Shown here in pieces: positions 5,695 through 10,874 of a stretch of 12,219 bases of DNA. Both the position numbers and the translations under genes were made by a program. This stretch comes from Candidatus Aenigmatarchaeota archaeon. GTDB taxonomy: Archaea > Aenigmatarchaeota > Aenigmatarchaeia > QMZP01. Below the pieces are notes generated by a model that saw only the letters and a list, made by a program, of their open reading frames with translations, had not been told where the DNA came from and ran no database searches. The stretch covers positions 1-12,219 of the forward strand of contig JACQOC010000063.1 in assembly GCA_016202785.1 (NCBI GenBank), read 5' to 3'. How positions within the stretch are numbered: position 1 is the stretch's first letter; each line of letters opens with the position of its first letter.

Positions 5695-5945
5695 CAGCCG
5701 AACTCCTTCGCGTAGAGCCGGTCGCCATAAACCAGTTTGCGCGCATCGCCCCCATGTTTTTCGGCAACGGCCTTCCATTTTTTGGCTATGTTCTCTACCG
5801 GAAACGGTCTGATTTCGACCGACTTCTCTTTGATTTCCATCGTCGCCGTGGTGTTTTCCCGCAGGCCGATGCTTTCCCGGACTATCTTGGGTATAACCAC
5901 CTGACCCTTCGAGCTTATTCTGATTCTGACTTTTGTTGAAATCAT
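5694..5945 (-). CDS. AbrB/MazE/SpoVT-type DNA-binding protein, antitoxin-like
   Basis: 83 residues. The first 45 are the swapped-hairpin AbrB domain: VRIRISSKGQVVIPKIVRES then IGLRENTTATMEIKEKSVEI, with the diagnostic S-K-G-Q-V-[TV]-[IL]-P. The C-terminal 35 residues (ENIAKKWKAVAEKHGGDARK and on) are polar and helical, as in VapB-type antitoxins that wrap the toxin. A full toxin gene is not found next to it, only a PIN-like remnant coupled by TGATG. It may therefore be an orphan antitoxin or a plain regulator. Repeated GTAAGA-type half-sites upstream suggest autoregulation. Confidence 0.82.
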   Translation of the reverse strand: MISTKVRIRISSKGQVVIPKIVRESIGLRENTTATMEIKEKSVEIRPFPVENIAKKWKAVAEKHGGDARKLVYGDRLYAKEFG

Positions 5946-5956
5946 ATATTTATTTT

Positions 5957-5997
5957 GTAAGATAAGCTTTCTAAATGTTTCTTACAGCCTATCTTAC
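5957..5997. promoter_or_regulatory. GTAAGATA/TATCTTAC inverted repeat, candidate AbrB operator
   Basis: GTAAGATA at 5957-5964 is matched in inverse by TCTTAC at 5980-5985 and by the full TATCTTAC at 5990-5997; the 8-bp arms start 33 bp apart. The region lies 12-52 bases upstream of the AbrB-like ATG and includes a TATA-like ATTTAGAAA (minus strand, 5968-5976). It also lies upstream of the radB promoter. Confidence 0.4.
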
Positions 5998-6036
5998 CTT
6001 AACCGGCCATCAACTTGGAAATAACAGCAAACCCGG

Positions 6037-6045
6037 CTTATTAAC
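6037..6045 (+). promoter_or_regulatory. TATA-like box for radB
   Basis: CTTATTAAC centred about 25 bases before the ATG at 6066; supports that ATG over the in-frame TTG at 6048. Confidence 0.5.
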
Positions 6046-6065
6046 CTTTGCTGCGAATTTCATCC

Positions 6066-6770
6066 ATGGAAGACATTTCACTGCCTGAACCGGTGGGCAG
6101 CATCCTGGGCGGGAAGCTGGAGAAGTCGGCCATCACCAACTTCTTCGGCGGGCCCGGGTCCGGCAAGACCAACTTCTGCCTATTGGCGACCATGGCCTGC
6201 CTGAAGAACGGCGGCAGGGTGGTCTACATCGACACCGAAGGCGGCTTCTCCGTGGAACGCTTCGGCCAGCTCTGCGCCGCCGCGAAGCTCGACCAGGACC
6301 AGGCGCTTGAGAATATCGAGCTGCTCGAGCCCAAGACCTTCGAGGAGCAGCGCGCGGCCATCAAATCGCTGGACGGCAAGAAGGCCAACCTGGTGATCGT
6401 CGATTCCATAGTGGCGTTATACCGCCTGGAGCACGACAGCAGCAAAGGCAGGCACAAGGAAGAGATAATGGAATCGAGCAAGGAGCTGTCCAAGCAGTTG
6501 TCCATACTGTCTAACACTGCCCGCAGCCTGGGCATTCCCGTGCTGATAACGGCTCACACCTTCAAGAGCTGGGACACCGGCCAGGACGAGATGATCGGCG
6601 GCGACGTGCTGAAATACTGGTCCAAGGCCATCGTCTTCCTGGAGCGCACCGGCCGCATGTCGGAGCGGAAGGCGGTCGTCACCAAGCACCGCTCCCTGCC
6701 GGAAGGCCGCGAGGCGAAGTTCCTGCTGGTCGAGGAGGGGATAGCGCCGGTCAAGTTCAAGATATTCTGA
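6066..6770 (+). CDS. radB: RadB, RecA/RadA-superfamily recombination mediator
   Basis: 234 residues from the ATG at 6066, the normal RadB size. It is a bare RecA core without the N-terminal helix-hairpin-helix domain of RadA. Walker A is GGPGSGKT (28-35), VVYIDTEGGFSVERF follows the first strand, and Walker B is LVIVDS (109-114, Asp113). ITAHTFKSWDTGQDEMIGGD then VLKYWSKAIVFLER is the sensor and DNA-loop region. In archaea RadB assists RadA and Holliday-junction enzymes in homologous recombination repair. It meets the transporter gene tail to tail with a 2-base gap. Small RecA-like KaiC-type ATPases are the alternative, but size and end-to-end fit favour RadB. Confidence 0.9.
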   Translation: MEDISLPEPVGSILGGKLEKSAITNFFGGPGSGKTNFCLLATMACLKNGGRVVYIDTEGGFSVERFGQLCAAAKLDQDQALENIELLEPKTFEEQRAAIKSLDGKKANLVIVDSIVALYRLEHDSSKGRHKEEIMESSKELSKQLSILSNTARSLGIPVLITAHTFKSWDTGQDEMIGGDVLKYWSKAIVFLERTGRMSERKAVVTKHRSLPEGREAKFLLVEEGIAPVKFKIF

Positions 6771-6772
6771 TC

Positions 6773-7630
6773 CTACACGGATAGCAATACCAGGCCGGCG
6801 AGCGCGGCGATGATGCCGATTTTTTGCATCTTCGACAAGGACTCGCGGAAAAACGCCCTGGCAAGCAGCAAGGTTATTACCGGTATGCCGGCCATCATCG
6901 GCGCTATCACCGCCGTGTACTCGTTGGTAATTCCCAGTCCGTAAGAATAGAAGCCGACTGTCTCGAGGAAGCCTATGACCAGCACCAGCCGCCAGGCGCT
7001 GCGCGGGAAGGCCAGCACTTTTTTCGTCTGCTTTGCGTATGTGGCCAGCAATGGCGCCTGCACCAGCTTGATGAGCAGGACCGGGATGAACCAGTTTATC
7101 TGCTTGGTCAGCAGGCCGATGGCCGCAAAGTAAATGCCGAATGCGGCCAAGGCGAACAGGCCATATCTTGCTCCCAGCGATACGCTGCCCTTACCCTTTA
7201 CTTGGAATGAGACCGTGGTCGCCCCGGCCATTACCAGCATGATTGCCAGCGCTTGCGCGGCGGTAAGGCTCTCGCCCAAAAATAGCAGGGCCAAGATGAC
7301 AGTAGCGGCCGGCCAGGAGTTGGTGAGCACCGACACAACGCCAATCTTGCCGTCGCGCAGGCCCTGGTAGAAGGCCAGGAAAGCGGCTATCCGCACCACG
7401 GTGATTATGGCTATCAGCCCTAATGTTTCGGCCGCCAAGGCTGGCATGCTGAAAAAAGCAAGGAAGGTCAGGATGAAAAGGCCCAGGCTGACCAGCTGGG
7501 TCCAGAAAAATGTCTGCATGGAGCTGTTCCGGCGCGCCAGGCTGGCCGCGATGAAATCCGATATACCCCAGCTCAGCATGGCGAGCAGGCCAAAGACTAC
7601 GCCTGGTATGGCCTGCAGAACTTCAACCAT
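6773..7630 (-). CDS. EamA/DMT-superfamily transporter
   Basis: 285 residues with about ten hydrophobic spans in two repeats (roughly 1-140 and 155-285), the EamA duplication. The first repeat starts PGVVFGLLAMLSWGISDFIA and ends with LGESLTAAQALAIMLVMAGA; the second ends with RESLSKMQKIGIIAALAGLV, the matching helix-boundary motif with the conserved Glu. It should sit in the cytoplasmic membrane and export or import small metabolites such as amino acids or nucleosides; the substrate is unknown. A TATA-like box lies about 24 bases before the ATG. It stands alone between convergent radB and the upstream ribosomal gene pair. Confidence 0.88.
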   Translation of the reverse strand: MVEVLQAIPGVVFGLLAMLSWGISDFIAASLARRNSSMQTFFWTQLVSLGLFILTFLAFFSMPALAAETLGLIAIITVVRIAAFLAFYQGLRDGKIGVVSVLTNSWPAATVILALLFLGESLTAAQALAIMLVMAGATTVSFQVKGKGSVSLGARYGLFALAAFGIYFAAIGLLTKQINWFIPVLLIKLVQAPLLATYAKQTKKVLAFPRSAWRLVLVIGFLETVGFYSYGLGITNEYTAVIAPMMAGIPVITLLLARAFFRESLSKMQKIGIIAALAGLVLLSV

Positions 7631-7649
7631 GGCACTAATCGGATTGCTG

Positions 7650-7657
7650 CTATAAAG
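7650..7657 (-). promoter_or_regulatory. TATA-like box for the EamA transporter
   Basis: Minus strand CTTTATAG, about 24 bases before the ATG at 7630; no Shine-Dalgarno site. Confidence 0.5.
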
Positions 7658-7659
7658 CC

Positions 7660-7672
7660 GGCAAAAGTTGCC
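7660..7672 (-). terminator. Hairpin and T-run after the eS31 gene
   Basis: On the minus strand the eS31 stop is followed by GTTTTTA and then GGCAA-CTT-TTGCC, a perfect 5-bp stem. The T-run may end the ribosomal operon transcript. The hairpin also lies just upstream of the transporter TATA box. Confidence 0.35.
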
Positions 7673-7682
7673 TAAAAACTCA

Positions 7683-7931
7683 TCACTTTTTCATGAATTC
7701 AGTGTAAGAGCAACGGCCACAATACAGCCGGTTCTTGTGCTCCGAAAGCAGAATGCCAGGTCCGCAGCGCGGGCAGGGCTTCTTCTTCCGGACGATGGCG
7801 TCGCCGGATATCTGGTAATAAGCATGCCTTTTGACATTGGAGTGCTTCCTGCCTTTCCTGATCTTCTTACCCTTCTTTTCGACCTTCTTGTCCTTCTTCT
7901 TCTCCGCTTCCGCCGGTTTCGCGTCGGCCAT
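7683..7931 (-). CDS. rps27ae: Small ribosomal subunit protein eS31 (S27ae)
   Basis: 82 residues. The C-terminal half is the zinc ribbon: CPRCGPGILLSEHKNRLYCG with cysteines 53, 56, 71 and 74, the eS31 fingerprint. The usual HAYYQISGDAIVRKKK precedes it. The first 30 residues (ADAKPAEAEKKKDKKVEKKG and on) are a Lys/Ala/Glu-rich extension; many archaeal eS31 proteins are only about 50-60 residues, and in eukaryotes this place holds ubiquitin. Its ATG directly follows the eS24 stop as TAA-ATG in the same frame, with GAGGAGAAG as a strong ribosome-binding site inside the eS24 end. Confidence 0.93.
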   Translation of the reverse strand: MADAKPAEAEKKKDKKVEKKGKKIRKGRKHSNVKRHAYYQISGDAIVRKKKPCPRCGPGILLSEHKNRLYCGRCSYTEFMKK

Positions 7932-7973
7932 TTACTTCTTCTCCTCAGCCGGCTGCGCTTCGGCCGGTTTCGC
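7902..7973 (-). repeat. Imperfect 21-bp direct repeat across the eS24-eS31 junction
   Basis: Copies at 7902-7922 and 7953-7973 match at 19 of 21 bases, 51 bp apart. Both are read in the same frame and encode AKPAEA followed by Gln or Glu: once in the eS24 tail, once in the eS31 head. Confidence 0.6.
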
Positions 7974-8252
7974 CGGCTGCTTCAGCTCCGGGTTCATCTT
8001 CTCCAGCTTGGCCTTCGGGATGCTGTTCTTGTCCTTGTAGGCCAGCACCTTCAGCCGGGACGAGCTGCGGCCGGTGTCGGTAAAGATGCGGTCGATTATG
8101 ACGTTCTCGGCCGGGCTGCCGACGGCCTTTGCTACCCCGTCCAGCAATTGCTTGCGGGTCGGCGTGGCCTGGCCTTTGTGCTCGATGGACAGCCAAAGCT
8201 CGCGGCGGCCCATCAGCTGGTTCTCCTTCTCAGTGACGGTTGCGAATTTCAT
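7932..8252 (-). CDS. rps24e: Small ribosomal subunit protein eS24 (S24e)
   Basis: 106 residues. The start MKFATVTEKENQLMGRRELW and the core KGQATPTRKQLLDGVAKAVG, then VIIDRIFTDTGRSSSRLKVL, are typical of archaeal eS24. The C-terminal tail is Ala/Pro/Glu/Lys-rich (KQPAKPAEAQPAEEKK) and resembles the head of the next protein, eS31. First gene of a two-gene operon with no spacer to eS31. Divergent from the GbsR-like regulator across 43 bases. Confidence 0.94.
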   Translation of the reverse strand: MKFATVTEKENQLMGRRELWLSIEHKGQATPTRKQLLDGVAKAVGSPAENVIIDRIFTDTGRSSSRLKVLAYKDKNSIPKAKLEKMNPELKQPAKPAEAQPAEEKK

Positions 8253-8266
8253 ACGTTTCGATACAC

Positions 8267-8275
8267 GTTATTAAG
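8267..8275 (+). promoter_or_regulatory. TATA-like box in the shared eS24/regulator promoter
   Basis: GTTATTAAG is centred about 25 bases before the regulator ATG at 8296. Its complement CTTAATAAC lies about 20 bases before the eS24 ATG. The same element, or the AT-rich palindrome next to it, may serve eS24 on the other strand. Confidence 0.45.
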
Positions 8276-8282
8276 GCCGTTT

Positions 8283-8294
8283 AGTATTAATACT
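8283..8294. promoter_or_regulatory. Perfect 12-bp palindrome AGTATTAATACT, candidate operator
   Basis: It ends one base before the ATG of the GbsR-like regulator and lies within the divergent promoter region with the eS24-eS31 operon. A dimeric regulator binding here would block its own leaderless start. It could instead serve as a TATA element for eS24, about 33 bases from that ATG. Confidence 0.4.
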
Positions 8295-8295
8295 T

Positions 8296-8784
8296 ATGGG
8301 CCGCGCCAAGGATGCCGAAAAGCGCGCATATGCGGCCTTCTCGGAAGTGGCAGCAGCGCTTGGCTATTCGCCGCTGCACGGCAAGATCATCGCGGTTTTG
8401 ATGGTCAAGGACATGCCCATGTCCTTGCAGGAGCTGGCGAAGGAGACCGGCTATTCGGCTGGCATGCTCTCCCTGAGCATCGACTTGTTGGACATCCTGG
8501 GCGTGGTCAAGAAGGGCAAAATGACTGGCGATCGTCGCCTGTACGTCAGCCTGCAAGGCGACCTGCTGGAGTGCCTGAAAAATGCCGTCATCACCAAGGC
8601 CAGGAAAAGTATCGATGGCTCGTTGCGCGAGTTCCAGCAGGCGCGGCAGCAGCTGGAGCCGGTCGAAGGGCCGGAAAAGGCCAGCGCATTACGCACCATC
8701 GACCTGCTGGAAGGCCAGCTGCAGCGCCTGGACCGCTACATCGAACTGTTGGCCCGCGCCCGGCTGCCGGAAGCCAGTAAATAG
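8296..8784 (+). CDS. GbsR/MarR-like winged-helix transcription regulator
   Basis: 162 residues. The N-terminal segment AAFSEVAAALGYSPLHGKII (13-32) is the dimer helix and lead-in of GbsR-type proteins. The helix-turn-helix follows: MSLQELAKETGYSAGMLSLS (42-61) then IDLLDILGVVKKGKMTGDRR, with the wing at about 73-86. A long helical, coiled-coil-like C-terminus (about 105-157) probably dimerises. In the GbsR group regulators control osmoprotectant synthesis or uptake in some organisms; here the target is not known. It is read divergently from the ribosomal gene pair, with a perfect palindrome at its own start. Confidence 0.83.
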   Translation: MGRAKDAEKRAYAAFSEVAAALGYSPLHGKIIAVLMVKDMPMSLQELAKETGYSAGMLSLSIDLLDILGVVKKGKMTGDRRLYVSLQGDLLECLKNAVITKARKSIDGSLREFQQARQQLEPVEGPEKASALRTIDLLEGQLQRLDRYIELLARARLPEASK

Positions 8785-8792
8785 CTTTATAT
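8785..8792 (+). promoter_or_regulatory. TATA box for rpoN
   Basis: CTTTATAT centred about 28 bases before the ATG at 8817, starting right after the regulator's stop codon, so rpoN seems to have its own promoter. Confidence 0.55.
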
Positions 8793-8816
8793 CCCCATGC
8801 GGACAACTAGATTGAT

Positions 8817-9011
8817 ATGATTATACCCATACGGTGCTTCACTTGCGGCAAACCAGTGGGCCATTTGTGGGAGAAGTTCAACGAGGAAGTGGCCAACGGC
8901 CGCAGCCGAAAGGACAGCATGGACCGCTTGGGCCTGGAACGCTATTGCTGCCGTTCCCTGTTCCTGACCCATGTCGACATGCTGGCCAAAATAGCCAGGT
9001 TCAAGAAGTGA
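8817..9011 (+). CDS. rpoN: DNA-directed RNA polymerase subunit N (Rpo10/RPB10)
   Basis: 64 residues, the family's usual length. It opens with MIIPIRCFTCGKPVGHLWEK, carries C7-x2-C10 and the paired Cys44-Cys45 (RYCCRSLFLTHVD) that together hold one zinc, and keeps the LGL-x-RYCCR signature. It is part of the archaeal RNA polymerase core, bridging the large subunits and the Rpo3-Rpo11 platform. The middle is standard for the family, with a slightly longer NEEVANGRSRKD loop. Alone on its strand here; the next gene converges after 13 bases. Not related to bacterial sigma-54, which shares the symbol. Confidence 0.97.
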   Translation: MIIPIRCFTCGKPVGHLWEKFNEEVANGRSRKDSMDRLGLERYCCRSLFLTHVDMLAKIARFKK

Positions 9012-9024
9012 TTTCTGGATAGAA

Positions 9025-9657
9025 TTAGCCTAATATTATCGTATCGCCGTCGTACAGTTCCTTGAATTTCTGGGCGTCCTGGGCTGTTCCAACGACTTTT
9101 GCGTAATGCATAGGTACTGCGACTTTCGGCCTTATGGTTCTGGCTGCTTGGGCCGCCTCTTCGGCGGTCATGACATAGGTGCCGGAAACCGGCAGCAAAG
9201 CAAGATCGATTTGCCCGAGCTTGGCCATCTCCGGTATCTGGTCGGTGTCGCCAGCATGATAGATCCGCTTGCCGCTAATCGTGATTATGTAGCCGACCCC
9301 GAAACCTTTTGGATGGAACACCTTGCCCGGCTCGCGGAACTTGTTGATGTTGTACGCATACACGACGCGGACGTCGATCTGCTTCTCGATAATGGTCGTG
9401 TTTGGGACGGCTTTCCTGATGGCGCCCAGCTTAGCTGCGCAATTCTCCGGCGCCACGATTACCGCATCCGGTTTCTTGAGCTTGTTGACGGCATCGGGAT
9501 CGCAGTGGTCGTAGTGCTCGTGCGTGACCAGTATCAGGTCGGCCGGCTCGCCTTCGACCTGGAACGGGTCGATGTACAGCACCTTGCCGGCGCCTTTGAT
9601 GCGGAAGCTGTCGTGGCCGAGCCATTCAACTGTTACCTGGCCGAGTTGCAAAGGCAT
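9025..9657 (-). CDS. Metallo-beta-lactamase-fold hydrolase, UPF0173-like
   Basis: 210 residues. The metal-binding motif THEHYDHCD (His46, His48, Asp50, His51) follows the strand ADLILV; further ligands are probably Asp139 in YHAGDTD and His184 in VPMHY. The start VTVEWLGHDSFRIKGAGKVL matches UPF0173/UlaG-like metal-dependent hydrolases, which lack the extra RNA-processing domains of beta-CASP nucleases. Substrate is unknown; relatives include lactonases and phosphodiesterases. A TATA-like box 25 bases upstream supports the start and lies inside a hairpin. Confidence 0.88.
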   Translation of the reverse strand: MPLQLGQVTVEWLGHDSFRIKGAGKVLYIDPFQVEGEPADLILVTHEHYDHCDPDAVNKLKKPDAVIVAPENCAAKLGAIRKAVPNTTIIEKQIDVRVVYAYNINKFREPGKVFHPKGFGVGYIITISGKRIYHAGDTDQIPEMAKLGQIDLALLPVSGTYVMTAEEAAQAARTIRPKVAVPMHYAKVVGTAQDAQKFKELYDGDTIILG

Positions 9658-9673
9658 AGATCAGATTGTGCCG

Positions 9674-9691
9674 GCAGGCATAAAAGCCTGC
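9674..9691. terminator. Inverted repeat GCAGGC-N6-GCCTGC between the reductase and hydrolase genes
   Basis: Perfect 6-bp arms around ATAAAA. Read on the minus strand it lies 9 bases after the reductase stop with a TTTTAT loop. It also encloses the TATA-like box (9678-9687) of the hydrolase gene. It could end the upstream transcript, be an operator, or both. Confidence 0.35.
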
Positions 9692-9700
9692 TCTGTCAGA

Positions 9701-10534
9701 TTAACCATTATTCTTGTCCAGGCCTTTCAGCAGTTCCTGCAATTCCCGTTCGCGTTCAAGAGCCATATGATAAGTTTCCAATATCGCTTCCCGCATTCCC
9801 CACTGCTCCATCTTCTTGTACCCGGCCTCGGTCATGCCGCCCTTGGAAGCTACGCTGACAGCTATTTCACTCGGGTCTTTCCCGTCCAGCATCGCGCTCC
9901 CGATACCTATCAGGAGGCGGCCATAGATGCGCCGCTTCTGTTTCTGGCTGAGGCTCTTCAGCATGCCCAGCTGGTCGCTTGCCGCCAGGAAATATTCCGT
10001 TACTTTGGCCACGAATCCCAGGGCGCAGCCACTGTCGAGCGTCATGTCACGCATCTCCTCTTCCCGCAAGCGGTAACAATCTCCGCCAGCTGAAAGTATT
10101 TCCTGGATCGCAATCTCATCCATGGCCGTGCACCTGGAACCCAGGCAATAGCCGGAGCTGCCATTACCCCGTGCATACTCAAGGTTGGTCATGATGCGTG
10201 CATTCCTTGCGGGCAAAGTGTTGTCAATGCCTGCAAGTTCGAACGCGGCCATGGCCGATAGCAGCAATTTGCCGTCCGCATATGCTCTTATCTCCTCAGC
10301 CACTTGGAAAAAGTCCGGCTGCTTGACCGCCACCACGATGATGCTGGATTTTTCGGCAAGGTAACTGTTGTCAGTCGTTGTTTCAATGCCTTCCAGCTCC
10401 ATTCCATGTCTAGCGCTGCCGATGACCGGATAGCCTTCCTGGTACAGGCGCAAGGCTATGCGCCGGCCCAGTTTGCCCAAGCCGATGACGCCGATATGGC
10501 CGTCGGCCAAGCGCTCCAGTTGCCTATAGCTCAT
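9701..10534 (-). CDS. Pyrroline-5-carboxylate reductase-like NAD(P)-binding protein
   Basis: 277 residues from the ATG at 10534, which has GGAGG 6 bases before it. The N-terminal Rossmann motif is IGVIGLGKLG (GxGxxG at 18-23). The C-terminal helical domain follows the P5C reductase pattern, with ASKGGMTEAGYKKME in place of the usual SPGGTT-x-A-G and DSGCALGF in place of SGSGPA. True ProC makes proline from P5C; these changes leave the substrate uncertain, and a related imine or dehydrogenase reaction is possible. The start overlaps the winged-helix gene's end by 11 bases, so the two are translationally coupled and probably function together. Confidence 0.8.
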   Translation of the reverse strand: MSYRQLERLADGHIGVIGLGKLGRRIALRLYQEGYPVIGSARHGMELEGIETTTDNSYLAEKSSIIVVAVKQPDFFQVAEEIRAYADGKLLLSAMAAFELAGIDNTLPARNARIMTNLEYARGNGSSGYCLGSRCTAMDEIAIQEILSAGGDCYRLREEEMRDMTLDSGCALGFVAKVTEYFLAASDQLGMLKSLSQKQKRRIYGRLLIGIGSAMLDGKDPSEIAVSVASKGGMTEAGYKKMEQWGMREAILETYHMALERERELQELLKGLDKNNG

Positions 10535-10793
10535 GCCCGCCCTCCAGGATGTCAAGCACCAAATGGCCGCAGTCGGTGAGCTGGACCGCTGAATAGTTGC
10601 TGAAGATTATCAGGTTCAGTTCCTGCAGGATGCTGGCGTTCAGCTTGAGGGTTGATATGGAGACGCTGCTCTCCTTGGCCAGTTGCCGGATGGTTGCGGT
10701 GATGGTCGGGCAGTTGCCTTTGCCGACCTGTCTTAAAATCAGCAGCTGGTTGCGGTTCAGGCACCTAGCTAATACTTTCTGCAAATCCTGCAA
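10524..10793 (-). CDS. Winged-helix DNA-binding protein coupled to the reductase gene
   Basis: 89 residues. The body CLNRNQLLILRQVGKGNCPT then ITATIRQLAKESSVSISTLK and LNASILQELNLIIFSNYSAV is a winged helix with a short C-terminal helix (TDCGHLVLDILEGG). It aligns by eye with the protein at 1210-1605. The start is uncertain: TTG at 10793 is the first usable codon; upstream codons in the same frame are open to a TGA at 10859-10857 but lack ATG or GTG. It overlaps the reductase start by 11 bases. Likely regulates its own operon or senses the reductase's substrate, by inference. Confidence 0.68.
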   Translation of the reverse strand: MQDLQKVLARCLNRNQLLILRQVGKGNCPTITATIRQLAKESSVSISTLKLNASILQELNLIIFSNYSAVQLTDCGHLVLDILEGGHEL

Positions 10794-10813
10794 TAGTTCT
10801 TTGGTTGGGACAT
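10769..10813 (-). CDS. Possible 14-residue upstream ORF
   Basis: The first ATG after the TATA-like element (10843-10850) encodes MSQPKNYCRICRKY and ends at TAG, overlapping the winged-helix start in another frame. It has a C-x2-C pair. It could regulate translation of the TTG-started gene, or be chance. Confidence 0.2.
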   Translation of the reverse strand: MSQPKNYCRICRKY

Positions 10814-10842
10814 ACCACCACTGCCTTTGCTTGGCAGCGCAG

Positions 10843-10850
10843 AAATATAT
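10843..10850 (-). promoter_or_regulatory. TATA-like box for winged-helix/reductase operon
   Basis: Minus strand ATATATTT, about 34 bases before the small upstream ATG and 54 before the TTG start. Confidence 0.45.
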
Positions 10851-10858
10851 TCCAGGTG

Positions 10859-10874
10859 GTCAGGAAAACCTGAC
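10859..10874 (-). terminator. Hairpin at the guaA stop codon
   Basis: Minus strand GTCAGG-TTTT-CCTGAC, a perfect 6-bp stem with a T4 loop, overlapping the last base of the guaA stop. It may aid termination before the next promoter. Confidence 0.35.

Noticed and set aside
6048..6065. TTG start adding six codons to radB
   Set aside because: It lies between the TATA-like box and the ATG, the ATG has ideal leaderless spacing, and family length fits the shorter form.
7668..8780. 370-codon plus-strand frame across eS31, eS24 and into the GbsR-like gene
   Set aside because: It crosses two opposite-strand ribosomal genes and a third gene in another frame; its Leu/Arg-rich product is a by-product of high G+C.
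9106..9858. 250-codon plus-strand frame opposite the MBL-fold hydrolase
   Set aside because: The metal-binding motif THEHYDHCD on the minus strand identifies the real gene, and the plus frame spans two genes.
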